Shown here one piece after another: positions 1 to 8,488 of a stretch of DNA of 64,000 nt. A program made the position numbers and the translations under genes. Position 1 is the stretch's first letter; every line of letters begins with the position of its first letter. Under the pieces are notes generated by a model. The model saw nothing but the letters and a program-made list of their open reading frames with translations. It was not told the DNA's origin and did no database searches. The DNA is from UBA10649 sp963749905 (GTDB lineage Bacteria > Actinomycetota > Actinomycetes > S36-B12). Location: contig CAVVOF010000003.1 in the NCBI GenBank assembly GCA_963749905.1, positions 310,001 to 374,000 on the forward strand. The letters run 5' to 3'.

Positions 1-1
1 G

Positions 2-1209
2 AACACCGCGATCGACCAGCGGCTCGACGCGTTCCGCGAGCAGGAGGGGCGCGAGCCGACGCCCGAAGAGACCGCGGAGATCCGCTCCTGGGTGCTGGCC
101 AACGTCCGGGGCACGGTGCAGGCCGACATCCTCAAGGAGGACCAGGGCCAGAACACCTGCATCTTCAGCACCGAGTTCGCGCTGCGCTGCATGGCCGACG
201 TGCAGGAGTGGTTCATCGACCACCGCGTGCGCAACTTCTACTCGGTGTCGATCTCCGGCTACCACATCGCGGAGGCCGGGGCGAACCCGATCTCGCAGCT
301 GGCCTTCACCCTCGCCAACGGGTTCACCTACGTCGAGGCGTACCTCGCGCGCGGCATGAGCATCGACGACTTCGCGCCCAACTTCTCGTTCTTCTTCTCC
401 AACGGAGTCGATGCCGAGTACACGGTGCTCGGGCGGGTTGCCCGTCGCATCTGGGCCATCGCCATGAAGCGAGCGGTACGGCGCCGACGACCGCAGCCAG
501 AAGCTCAAGTACCACATCCAGACGAGCGGGCGGTCCCTGCACGCACAGGAGATGGACTTCAACGACATCCGCACGACCCTGCAGGCCCTGTGCGCCATCA
601 ACGACAACTGCAACTCGCTGCACACCAATGCGTACGACGAGGCAGTCACCACGCCGAGCGCCCAGAGCGTGCGGCGCGCGCTGGCCATCCAGATGATCAT
701 CGACCAGGAGTGGGGGCTGTCGAAGAACGAGAACCCGCTGCAGGGCTCGTACATCGTGGACGAGCTGACCGACCTGGTCGAGGAGGCGGTCCTCACCGAG
801 TTCGACCGGATCTCCGATCGCGGCGGGGTGCTCGGCGCGATGGAGACCGGCTACCAGCGCGGCCGCATCCAGGACGAGTCCATGCTCTACGAGCACAAGA
901 AGCACGATGGGTCGCTGCCGATCATCGGCGTGAACACCTTCCTCAACCCGGAGGGCAGCACTGCGACTCAGGATCCTCGAGCTCGCTCGGGCCACCGAGG
1001 AGGAGAAGCGCTCCCAGGTGGAGCGGCTGGCCGCCTTCCACGAGGCTCACCGGGACGAGGCCGAGGCCGCCCTGGCGAGACTCAAGGACGTCGCATCATC
1101 GGGAGGCAACACTTTTGGCTCCCTAATGGAGGCCGTCCGAGTATGCTCTCTCGGACAGATCACCTCGGCGTTCTTCGAGGTGGGTGGCCAGTACCGGCGC
1201 AATGTCTAG
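2..1209 (+). CDS. icmF: IcmF-type cobalamin-dependent acyl-CoA mutase, C-terminal part, frameshifted twice
   Basis: This is the last ~400 residues of a fused adenosylcobalamin-dependent isobutyryl-CoA mutase; the gene begins left of the window. The family rearranges the carbon skeleton of acyl-CoAs, typically isobutyryl-CoA to butyryl-CoA. Diagnostic blocks are ADILKEDQGQNTCIF, SVSISGYHIAEAGANP, FFFSNGVDAEYTVLGRVARR and the terminal EAVRVCSLGQIT...FEVGGQYRRNV. The frame breaks at about 470 (one extra c after GCCATGAAG) and at about 975 (one extra c in GATCCTCGAG). Removing both gives a continuous mutase, so sequence error is likelier than decay. MarR and 3-hydroxyacyl-CoA dehydrogenase genes follow on the same strand, consistent with short or branched acyl-CoA metabolism. 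The exact substrate cannot be read from this fragment. Confidence 0.88.
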
Positions 1210-1241
1210 ACCGGTGCCAGCGGCCGTGAACGGAGGAACGC

Positions 1242-1748
1242 GTGACCATCGGCAGGACGCTCGAGAGCGACCCCATCGAGGAAGCCCGACGCCAGTGGAT
1301 CGATCACGGCTGGGACGAGGCCGCCGACGGCATGGCGGCGGTGACCTCCATCGTGCGCGCGCAGCAGATCCTGCTGCAGCGCATCGACACCGTGCTGCGC
1401 CCGCTCGACCTGACCTTCGCGCGGTACGAGATCCTCACCCTGCTCTCGTTCACCAAGAAGGGCTCGCTGCCCATGACCCGGATGGGTGCGCTGCTGCAGG
1501 TGCATCCCACCAGCGTCACCAGCGCCGTGGACCGGCTGGAGAGCCAGGGGTTCGTGGAGCGGCTGCCGCATCCCACCGATCGACGCGCCGTGCTCGCGTC
1601 CATCACCGAGGCCGGCAGGACACGGGCCCTGGCCGCGACGCACGCGCTCAACGGTCAGGTCTTCGAGCAGCTCGGTATCACCGAGCACCAGATCAACCAA
1701 CTCCGCACGGTACTGCGCGCGCTGCGCGCCAACGCCGGCGACTTCTGA
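1242..1748 (+). CDS. MarR family transcriptional regulator
   Basis: A 168-residue winged-helix regulator of the MarR family, which normally binds palindromic operators as a dimer and is released by small ligands such as acyl-CoAs or phenolics. The core runs from about residue 45 (LRPLDLTFARYEILTLL) through the recognition helix HPTSVTSAVDRLESQGFVER and the wing PTDRRAVLASITEAGR. The GTG start is chosen because GGAGG lies 5 nt upstream. The gene begins 32 nt after the mutase stop, so co-transcription is likely. It probably controls the mutase/acyl-CoA genes around it; the ligand is unknown. Confidence 0.9.
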   Translation: MTIGRTLESDPIEEARRQWIDHGWDEAADGMAAVTSIVRAQQILLQRIDTVLRPLDLTFARYEILTLLSFTKKGSLPMTRMGALLQVHPTSVTSAVDRLESQGFVERLPHPTDRRAVLASITEAGRTRALAATHALNGQVFEQLGITEHQINQLRTVLRALRANAGDF

Positions 1749-1824
1749 GCCCGGGCCTCCCCTGGCGCCCGGACACCACCAGGCGCACGCAGCGGCGCGC
1801 GCGGAACACGAGGAAGTGGAACGC

Positions 1825-2670
1825 ATGAATCGCATGGGCGTGGTCGGGTGCGGCGTCATGGGCGCGGGCATCGCCGAGATCGCAGCGAAGGGCGGCTGCG
1901 ACGTGCTCGTCGTGGACGCCTTCCCCGAGGCGCTCGACCGAGCCCAGGGCAGGATGGCTGCCTCGCTGGCCAAGGCCGAGTCCGCGGGCAAGCTGACCGA
2001 GCCCGCGGACGCGATCCTGGCCCGCATTCGCTGGAGCACCGACCTGGCCGACCTCGCCGACCGCGAATTCGTCACGGAGGCGATCCGGGAGACACTCGAG
2101 GACAAGATCGACCTCATCCAGCAGCTGGACGGCATCGTGGCAGCCGACGCGATCATCGCGACCAACACGTCCTCGATCCCCGTCGCCCAGCTCGCCGCGG
2201 CCAGCGCGCACCCCGAGCGGGTGCTGGGCACTCACTACTTCAACCCGGTGCCGGTGATGCCCCTGGTCGAGGTGGTCGCGGCGATCCAGACTGATCCAGG
2301 CGTCGCCGACCGGACGGCCGAGTTCTGCGCAGATGTACTCGGCAAGAAGGTCATCCGGGCCGTCGACCGCGCCGGCTTCGTCGTCAACGCCCTCCTCGTC
2401 CCGTACCTGCTCGACGCCATCCGGTCCCTGGAGAACGGCGTGGCGACGAAGGAGGACATCGACGAGGGCATGGTGAGCGGCTGCGGCATGCCGATGGGGC
2501 CGCTGCGCCTGTGCGACATGATCGGGCTCGACACCATGCAGCTCGTCGCGGAGAGCCTGTACTCGGAGCACCTCGAGCTGCGCTTCGCCCCGCCGCCGCT
2601 GCTGAAGCGGCACGTCGAGGCTGGGATGCTCGGCCGGAAGTCCGGCCGCGGCTTCTACGACTACAGCTGA
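1825..2670 (+). CDS. 3-hydroxyacyl-CoA (3-hydroxybutyryl-CoA) dehydrogenase
   Basis: A 281-residue NAD(P)-dependent 3-hydroxyacyl-CoA dehydrogenase of the PaaH/FadB2/Hbd type, interconverting 3-hydroxyacyl-CoA and 3-ketoacyl-CoA. The N-terminal Rossmann fold carries GVVGCGVMGAGIA. The catalytic region has TNTSSIPV and GTHYFNPVPVMPLVE, with the conserved His. The C-terminal helical dimerisation domain ends GRKSGRGFYDYS, the usual terminus. Length matches the stand-alone family. The ATG at 1825 is preferred because the Rossmann motif follows directly and GAGGAAG lies upstream. It follows MarR on the same strand after 76 nt and fits butyryl-CoA/isobutyryl-CoA turnover with the mutase. Confidence 0.92.
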   Translation: MNRMGVVGCGVMGAGIAEIAAKGGCDVLVVDAFPEALDRAQGRMAASLAKAESAGKLTEPADAILARIRWSTDLADLADREFVTEAIRETLEDKIDLIQQLDGIVAADAIIATNTSSIPVAQLAAASAHPERVLGTHYFNPVPVMPLVEVVAAIQTDPGVADRTAEFCADVLGKKVIRAVDRAGFVVNALLVPYLLDAIRSLENGVATKEDIDEGMVSGCGMPMGPLRLCDMIGLDTMQLVAESLYSEHLELRFAPPPLLKRHVEAGMLGRKSGRGFYDYS

Positions 2671-2683
2671 TCCCAGTTGCGAT

Positions 2684-2749
2684 CCCGTCGAGCGTGGAGG
2701 TCAGGCGCTCGCCTTCGGCGTGTCGCGCCTGACCTCCACGCTCGACGGG
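2684..2749. terminator. Bidirectional terminator-like palindrome, repeat family C copy 1
   Basis: Two perfectly complementary 25-nt arms (2684-2708 and 2725-2749) starting CCCGTCGAGCGTGGAG are separated by a 16-nt loop. They lie between two convergent genes, 14 nt from each stop. There is no U-tract, as is common in actinobacterial terminators. A diverged copy occurs at 48929-48996. Confidence 0.8.
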
Positions 2750-2762
2750 CCGGGTAGCCGCG

Positions 2763-3632
2763 TCAGCGGCCCCAGTAGCGCGGGTCCTGACCCCGGGCCG
2801 ACGTCGGCACGGCGAACACCGCTCCTGCGTCCGGATGCTCGTCGGTCGCGCCTCTGGTCGACGTGGTCACGAACAGGGTGCTGAGGTCCTCGCCCCCGAA
2901 TGCGCACGAGGTGACGTTGGCCACCGGCAGGGTGATCCGGGTGATCTCGTGACCGTCCTCGTCCGTGCAGACCACGAACGGCGTGCCGAAATGGGCCAGC
3001 CAGATCCGCCCCTCGGTATCCACGGCTAGGCCGTCGGGGATCCCGCCGATGGACTCGGTGCTGAAGGCGGGACGGCGGTTCGTCGCCGCGCCGGTCGCCG
3101 GGTCGAAGTCGTACCGGTCGACCCGGCGCGTCGGGCTGTCCACGTGATACATCGTGCGACCGTCGGGGCTCCAGCCCATGCCGTTCCCGATGGACAGCCC
3201 CTCGGTGACGACCTCGAGCGAGCCGTCGCGACCGACCCGGATGAGGGCGGCCGAGCCGGCGCGCTTCTCGCGATCGAGCGCCATCGTTCCGCAGAACAGC
3301 CAGCCACCCGGTGCCACCTGGCTGTCGTTGATCCGCATGGCGCCGGATGGGTCCAGGTCGGCGCAGGTGTGCACGGCCTCCCCTTCCGCAATGACCACGG
3401 TGCTCCCCCGCCCGTAGGCGATGCCGTCCTGCGTCAGGACCACGAATCCGGTGGCCGCGCCTGCGTCGACCGCCTGGTCCGAGCCGGAGGTCACGTCGGT
3501 GTGGTGGAGCACGCCGCCCACCAGGTCGACCCACCGCAGACGCGCGGACCGCGGGTCCCAGACCGGGCTCTCCCCGAGGAAGCAGACCGTCCCCGGAATC
3601 GGCTCCGGGGGTCCCAGCACCAACGACGTCAT
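2763..3632 (-). CDS. SMP-30/gluconolactonase family protein
   Basis: A 289-residue six-bladed beta-propeller of the SMP-30/regucalcin/gluconolactonase family; characterised members are metal-dependent sugar lactonases. Family signatures are GESPVWDPRSARLRWVD near residue 20, the central NGMGWSPDGRTMYHVDS (Asn and Asp metal ligands) and GIPDGLAVDTEGRIWLA. The ATG at 3632 is preceded by AGGGAGA. It lies downstream of two SDR genes on the same strand, with palindrome A1 between them, so it may be a separate unit. The substrate is not identifiable. Confidence 0.88.
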   Translation of the reverse strand: MTSLVLGPPEPIPGTVCFLGESPVWDPRSARLRWVDLVGGVLHHTDVTSGSDQAVDAGAATGFVVLTQDGIAYGRGSTVVIAEGEAVHTCADLDPSGAMRINDSQVAPGGWLFCGTMALDREKRAGSAALIRVGRDGSLEVVTEGLSIGNGMGWSPDGRTMYHVDSPTRRVDRYDFDPATGAATNRRPAFSTESIGGIPDGLAVDTEGRIWLAHFGTPFVVCTDEDGHEITRITLPVANVTSCAFGGEDLSTLFVTTSTRGATDEHPDAGAVFAVPTSARGQDPRYWGR

Positions 3633-3652
3633 GACATCTCCCTGCCAATCCT

Positions 3653-3714
3653 CGCGAGTGTGCGCCCGTCGTCGGTCTGACCCACCCGAAAGCGACGACG
3701 AGCGCACACTCGCG
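3653..3714. terminator. Terminator-like palindrome, repeat family A copy 1
   Basis: Arms 3653-3674 and 3693-3714 pair over 22 nt with one mismatch (core CGCGAGTGTGCGC...GTCGTCG) around an 18-nt loop. It sits just beyond the SDR stop at 3730 and 21 nt upstream of the SMP-30 start. Near-identical arms occur at 22485-22560 and 55467-55528. Confidence 0.75.
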
Positions 3715-3729
3715 AAGGTTTGGTCTCCT

Positions 3730-4518
3730 TCAGCGGGCGAGGTAGCCGCCATCGACGGCGAGGGCGTGCCCGATGGTGAAGCTGGCCGCTCCCGAGCAGA
3801 GCCACAGCGCGGCCCCGGCGATCTCCTCCACCGTGCCGAATCGGCTGAGCAGCGACAGCCGGTCCGCGACGTCCTGGGGATCGCGGCCACGCTTCTCCAT
3901 GGCCCCGCGCAGCATCGGCGTGTCGATGGCCCCCGGGCAGATCGCATTGATCCGGATCCCCCGAGGCGCGTAGTCCACGGCCGCGGACTTCGTCACGCCG
4001 AGCACGCCGAACTTGCTCGCCGTGTAGGCAGACTGGTGCGGCTGGGGACGGTACGAGTTGGTGGACGCGATGTTGACGATGGCCGCGCCCTCGCGGCCGG
4101 TGACCAGCATCGCGTTGATCTCGTACTTCATGCACAGGAAGACAGACTTCAGGTTCACATCGATCATGCGATCCCAGTCCGACTCGGCGAGGTCCGCGAG
4201 GTAATCCACCTCGAACTCGATGGCCGCCGCGTTGACGGCGAAGTCGAGGCCGCCGTGGGCAGCCACGGCGGCCTCGACCATGGCCCTGACGTCGCCGTCC
4301 TGGGAGACGTCGGCACGCACGAACTGAGCGGTGCCGCCAGCCTCGCGGATCAGTGCGACGGTCTCCTCACCAGCGGCCACTGCCACGTCACTGACGGTGA
4401 CGCGGCTGCCCGCGGTGGCGAAGGCGAGCGCGATGGCCCGGCCCATCCCGCCTGCCCCGCCGGTGACGATCGCCGAGCGACCCTCGAACCACTGGTCCAG
4501 GTTGCCGAGATGGGACAC
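3730..4518 (-). CDS. SDR family oxidoreductase
   Basis: A 262-residue classical short-chain dehydrogenase/reductase. The cofactor motif is TGGAGGMG, followed by NAAA, the catalytic Ser in NIASTNSY and the YxxxK motif as YTASK. The C-terminal DGGYLAR is typical. It uses NAD(H) or NADP(H) to interconvert an alcohol and a ketone on an unknown substrate. The start is a GTG, 39 nt downstream of the preceding SDR stop on the same strand, so the two are probably co-transcribed. The Shine-Dalgarno sequence is weak. Confidence 0.88.
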   Translation of the reverse strand: MSHLGNLDQWFEGRSAIVTGGAGGMGRAIALAFATAGSRVTVSDVAVAAGEETVALIREAGGTAQFVRADVSQDGDVRAMVEAAVAAHGGLDFAVNAAAIEFEVDYLADLAESDWDRMIDVNLKSVFLCMKYEINAMLVTGREGAAIVNIASTNSYRPQPHQSAYTASKFGVLGVTKSAAVDYAPRGIRINAICPGAIDTPMLRGAMEKRGRDPQDVADRLSLLSRFGTVEEIAGAALWLCSGAASFTIGHALAVDGGYLAR

Positions 4519-4557
4519 GGGCGCCGCCTGCCTTCAGGTGAGCGCGACGGTCGACGC

Positions 4558-5340
4558 CTAGTAGGGCGACGCGCCGCCGTCGACGTTGATCGAGGTGCCC
4601 GTGATCCCCGCACCGAGGTCAGAGGCGAGCAGCACGCATGCGGCCGCCACCTCTGCCGGGGTGTTGGGCCGCTGGATGGCGGTCACGCTGTACATCACGG
4701 CGGCAAGGGCGTCGAGGTCCGGCAGGCCCATCGCCTCGACGGTCGCGGGGCCGGTCTCGTAGAACATGTCGGTCGGGACGAAGCCGGGGCAGATGGCGTT
4801 GGCCGTGATGCCCTGGGTGCCGACCTCCTTCGCGAGCGCCTTCATCAGGCCGATGATGGCGTGCTTGTTGGTGATGTACCCGGGCACCGCCATCGTGGTG
4901 ATCTTGCCGTACATGGACGACATGCCGATGATGCGGCCGAACTGCTGCGGGATCATGTACTTCAGCGCCCGACGGGACATCCAGAACGTCTGGTTGATGT
5001 TGAAGTCGAGCTCGTACTGCCACTCCTCGTCGCTCATCATCGCCACCGGAGCGGTGTTCGCGACGCCACCGGCGTTGGGCACGATGATGTCGACCCGGCC
5101 GAAGTGCTCGACGGTGCCGTCGACGAGGGCCTCGATGTCGGCCTGCTTGGAGGCGTCGGCGGCGATGAAGTGCAGCCGGTCGCCGCCGCCCATCTCCTCG
5201 ATCGCCTTCGCGCCCTTCTCCGCGTTGCGCCCGCTGAGGACCACGCTGGCGCCCTCCGCGTGGAAGGCCTCGGCGATGCCGCGGCCGATGCTGCGGGTGC
5301 TGGCGGTGATGACCGCGACCCTGCCGTCGAGTTGACCCAT
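4558..5340 (-). CDS. SDR family oxidoreductase
   Basis: A 260-residue short-chain dehydrogenase/reductase with a divergent glycine motif (TASTRSIGRG in place of TGGxxGIG), PNAGG, catalytic serines in GMSSMYG and the active-site YITNK. The C-terminal INVDGGASPY is normal. AAGGAG upstream of the ATG at 5340 supports the start. It is the first gene of a leftward pair of SDRs, with an enoyl-CoA hydratase 107 nt upstream, suggesting 3-hydroxyacyl-CoA or alcohol oxidation. The substrate is unknown. Confidence 0.88.
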   Translation of the reverse strand: MGQLDGRVAVITASTRSIGRGIAEAFHAEGASVVLSGRNAEKGAKAIEEMGGGDRLHFIAADASKQADIEALVDGTVEHFGRVDIIVPNAGGVANTAPVAMMSDEEWQYELDFNINQTFWMSRRALKYMIPQQFGRIIGMSSMYGKITTMAVPGYITNKHAIIGLMKALAKEVGTQGITANAICPGFVPTDMFYETGPATVEAMGLPDLDALAAVMYSVTAIQRPNTPAEVAAACVLLASDLGAGITGTSINVDGGASPY

Positions 5341-5447
5341 GGAACTGCTCCTTTGTGTTCGCTGCGGCCGGCGCATGCCACGGCCCTCGGTAGGGCGACG
5401 CTAGTGCGCCGACCGAGCAATTGTCTGGAAATCCATCAATCTGATGG

Positions 5448-6215
5448 TCACGAACCTGTGAAGGCCGCCGCCCGCTTGGCCTGGAAGGCGGCCATGCCCT
5501 CCGCGAAGTCCGCAGACGCCAGCAGCGGCTCCTGCCCGGCGCCCTCGGCCGCGAGGATGTCCTGGAGGAGGGCCAGCGTGGCCTGATTGAGGACCCGCTT
5601 GGTCGCCGCGTACGCCAACGGCGGTCCGGCGGCCAGCTGGCCGACGAGCCCGTCCACGTAGGCGACGAAGTCGTCGTCCGGGACGACGTCCGCGATCAGC
5701 CCCCACTCGGCGGCCGTCCGTGCCGCCACCTTCTCGGCGAGGAGGGCCATTCGGAGCGCTCGGGCCCGGCCGATGGACGCGGGAACGAGCAGCGAGGCGC
5801 CGCCGTCGGGCATCAGGCCGATGCGGGTGAACGCCAGCATGAAGCCGGCGGATTCGGATGCGACCGCGAGATCCGCGGCGAGCGCGAAGGAGCAGCCGAC
5901 ACCCGCGGCGATCCCGTTGACGGCCGCCACGACGGGCACGGGCACGCTCACGATCGACGTCACCAGCCGGTTCGCGGCCGCGAGGGTGTCCATCCCAGGA
6001 GGCGAGCCGTCGGGTCCGACGTCGGCCCCGGAGCTGAACGCCCGTCCGGCGCCGGTGAGGACGATGACCCGGGTGCCGTCGGACTCCGCCGCGTCGACCA
6101 GGTCGGCCGTCGAGTGGATGAGCCCGGCAGTGAGCGAGTTGAGCCGCTCGGGCCGGTCGAACGTCAGGCGCAGCACGCCCGCATCCCGTTCTTCTCGCAG
6201 ACCTTCGACGGGCAT
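5448..6215 (-). CDS. Enoyl-CoA hydratase/isomerase family protein
   Basis: A 255-residue crotonase-fold protein; the family hydrates or isomerises enoyl-CoA esters in beta-oxidation-like pathways. The first oxyanion-hole segment is GAGRAFSSGADV, the second AVNGIAAGVGCSFALAADL. The acidic segment FTRIGLMPDGGASLLVP is of the isomerase-like kind seen in PaaG-type enzymes. GGAGGAGG lies 5 nt before the ATG. It is divergent from the flavin dehydrogenase, with 54 nt between starts. Confidence 0.88.
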   Translation of the reverse strand: MPVEGLREERDAGVLRLTFDRPERLNSLTAGLIHSTADLVDAAESDGTRVIVLTGAGRAFSSGADVGPDGSPPGMDTLAAANRLVTSIVSVPVPVVAAVNGIAAGVGCSFALAADLAVASESAGFMLAFTRIGLMPDGGASLLVPASIGRARALRMALLAEKVAARTAAEWGLIADVVPDDDFVAYVDGLVGQLAAGPPLAYAATKRVLNQATLALLQDILAAEGAGQEPLLASADFAEGMAAFQAKRAAAFTGS

Positions 6216-6257
6216 GAGACCTCCTCCGGGCCGGGGACAGAGGGGTCACTCTAGCGA

Positions 6258-6263
6258 TAGATT
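6258..6263 (+). promoter_or_regulatory. Leaderless -10 hexamer TAGATT
   Basis: TAGATT (TANNNT class) ends exactly 6 nt before the ATG at 6270 and no Shine-Dalgarno sequence is present, so transcription probably begins at the A of the start codon. Confidence 0.6.
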
Positions 6264-6269
6264 CTTTAC

Positions 6270-7908
6270 ATGACGTTCAGTATCGAACACGACGTGGTCG
6301 TCCTGGGCAGCGGCGCGGCGGGCCTGACGGCTGCGCTCGCCGCATCGCACGCGGGCGCCTCCGTGGGGCTGTACGAGAAGGCGGAGGTGCTCGGCGGGTC
6401 CAGCGCGATCTCCGGTGGCGTGCCGTGGGTGCCGCTCAACCACCACCAAGACCAGGCCGGCGTGTCCGACTCCCGCGAGGAGGCACTCGCCTACCTCGCC
6501 TCGCTGTCCCTCGGACGCATGGATCCGGCGATGGCGGAGGCCTTCGTCGACTCCGGCCGGGGGACCATCGCCTGGCTCGAGGACGTCACTGACCTTCGAT
6601 TCAGCCTGCTCCCCCGCTACCCCGACTACCACCCGGAGAACCCCGGCGGGAAGCCCGACGGAGGACGGTCCCTCGATCCCGGGCTGTTCAGCTACCGGAC
6701 GCTCGGGCCGTGGGCCGACCGCGTCGCCCGTTCGCGCCGGAGCGTGCACCTGAAGATCACCGACACCACGCTCGGCGGCGGCACCGGCTTCCTGCCGGAG
6801 GGAGAGTTGCAGCGACGAATCGACGAGGACCTGCGCGGCTGCGGCAACGCGCTCGTCGGCCCGATCCTGAAGGCCCTCCTCGAGCGCGGCGTGGAGCCGG
6901 TAGTCAACGCGCAGGCCCTGGACCTGCTCGTGGAGGACGGCCGCGTCTGCGGCGTACGCCTGAGCATCGACGGCACGCCGGTCGAGGTGGGCGCCCGACG
7001 TGGTGTCGTGCTGGCCACCGGCGGCTTCGAGTGGAACACGGACCTGGTGGCCGAGTTCCTCCGCGGGCCGATGACCGCTCCGACGGGCGTGCCGTCGAAC
7101 ACCGGCGACGGACTGCTGATGGCGATGCGCGCCGGGGCTCGGCTGGCGAACATGGGGCAGGCGTGGTGGGTGCCCGCGGTGAAGATCCCCGGCGACATCG
7201 CGTTCGGCGAGCAGCGCTCGAACCTCGTCAACCGCGAGCGGACGCTGCCCGGCTCGATCATGGTGAACCGGGCGGGGCGCCGGTTCACCGACGAGGCCGC
7301 CAACTACAACGCCCTCGGCGGGGCGTTCCATCAGCTGGATCCGGTGGAGTTCGGCTTCGCCAATCTCCCCGCGTGGCTGGTGTTCGACCAGGCACACGCG
7401 GATCGCTACGGCTCCTTCGGGACGCCCGCCGGCGAGCCGGTGGCGGAGTGGATCATGCGCGCGGACACCATGCGCGGAGCTGGCCGGGCTCGTCGGGATC
7501 GACCCCGAGGGGCTCGAGCAGACCGTCGACCGCTGGAACGCCTTCGTCGACGCCGAGCAGGACGAGGACTTCCACCGCGGCGACAGCGCGTACGACAGGT
7601 GGAGCGGCGACGGGGCGCACCGGTTCACGAAGGCATCCACGCTCGGCCGGATCGACGACGGCCCGTTCTACGCGGTCCCAATCGAGTCGGGCGCCCTGGG
7701 CACGAGCGGCGGCCCGAGGACGGATCCGGACGGCCGGGTGCTGGACACGCGCAGCGAGCCGATCCCCGGGCTGTTCGCGGCGGGCAACGTCGCCGCGGCA
7801 CCGACGGCGATGGCGTACGGCGGTGCCGGCGGGACGCTGGGACCGATCCTGGTGTTCGGCCGCCGCGCCGGCCAGGCGGCCGCCGCGTCCCCTCCGGTTG
7901 TCCCGTAG
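6270..7908 (+). CDS. FAD-dependent dehydrogenase, KstD/fumarate-reductase-like, one frameshift
   Basis: A ~545-residue flavoprotein of the 3-ketosteroid delta-1-dehydrogenase/fumarate reductase flavoprotein superfamily. The FAD-binding N-terminus has VVLGSGAAGLTAALAA and GGSSAISGG. The mid-region TGGFEWN and C-terminal GLFAAGNVAAAPTAMAYGGAGGTLGP complete the FAD site. The frame breaks near 7476 where GCGCGGAGCTG has one extra g; deleting it restores a family-like C-terminus ending at the TAG at 7906-7908. The start is apparently leaderless. The family dehydrogenates alpha,beta positions of ketosteroids or related ketones, but the substrate here is not shown. Its stop codon lies inside a palindrome of family D. 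Confidence 0.82.
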
Positions 7909-7979
7909 TACGGGACAACCGCGGCGCAAAACGGGCATACCACCCGCCGATTGCGTACTTGTCCCGTATTGCGGGACAA
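7895..7979. repeat. Family D repeat: two TTGTCCCG/CGGGACAA hairpins
   Basis: Hairpin 7895-7921 has 13-bp arms around one base and overlaps the upstream stop codon. Hairpin 7959-7979 has 8-bp arms around TATTG and is preceded by CGCCGATTGCGTAC. The pair separates convergent genes and probably terminates both. Related copies are at 39419-39457, 40572-40596 and 61813-61886. Confidence 0.75.
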
Positions 7980-7999
7980 ACGGAGCTGGGTCGAAGGCG

Positions 8000-8488
8000 C
8001 TAGGTGCCGAGGGGGCGGTCGCCGCGCGGACGGTCCTCGGCGCCGGTACGGAAGCCGGACAGGTCCCCCGCCATCGGCGCGTGCTCGATCGTGGTGGTCG
8101 CCTCGTGCACGCAGGTACGGTGGCTGATCCGCCACTCCCCGTCGCGGCGCTCGTAGCGGTCGAGATAGCGGCCCAGCCACACCGACCACGGACCGCCGTC
8201 GCGTGGCACGAGGTACGTCACGTTGTAGATCTCGCCGCGGGCGTGCTCGTCATCGTCGAACTCGATCGCGTGCTGCAGGTTGCAGTGCATCGTCGCCTGC
8301 CACCGGTCGTGCGTGCCGACGACGCGTTCCGCGAACTCCCAGCCGTTGCCGACGAACCGGCCGTGGTCGTCCGTGGCGTCTGGCCAGTAGGCGCTCTTCA
8401 TCAGCTCCGCGTCGAGCCGGTCGACGCCGCGGGCGTAGCGGAACGCCGCCTCGCGGATCGCCTCCCGTTCGTCGGCCCGGCCGATCAT
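8000..8488 (-). CDS. SnoaL/NTF2-like family protein
   Basis: A 162-residue protein with the NTF2-like cone fold of the SnoaL_4 type. N-terminal helices (DEREAIREAAFRYARGVDRLD) and SAYWPDATDD are followed by beta strands containing MHCNLQHAIEFDDDEHARGE and YDRYERRDGEWRISHR-like segments. Members near Rieske oxygenases and dehydrogenases are often isomerases, dehydratases or small oxygenase subunits. Its start overlaps the stop of the upstream flavoprotein by 4 nt, so the two are translationally coupled. A specific reaction cannot be assigned. Confidence 0.82.
   Translation of the reverse strand: MIGRADEREAIREAAFRYARGVDRLDAELMKSAYWPDATDDHGRFVGNGWEFAERVVGTHDRWQATMHCNLQHAIEFDDDEHARGEIYNVTYLVPRDGGPWSVWLGRYLDRYERRDGEWRISHRTCVHEATTTIEHAPMAGDLSGFRTGAEDRPRGDRPLGT

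Noticed and set aside
470..476. Programmed ribosomal frameshifting in icmF or ychF
   Set aside because: There is no slippery heptamer with a following structure, and the same +1 pattern occurs in many unrelated genes, which fits sequence error better.
6270..7908. Firm assignment as 3-ketosteroid delta-1-dehydrogenase (KstD)
   Set aside because: The superfamily includes many FAD dehydrogenases, no other steroid-specific gene is present, and key substrate residues cannot be judged here.
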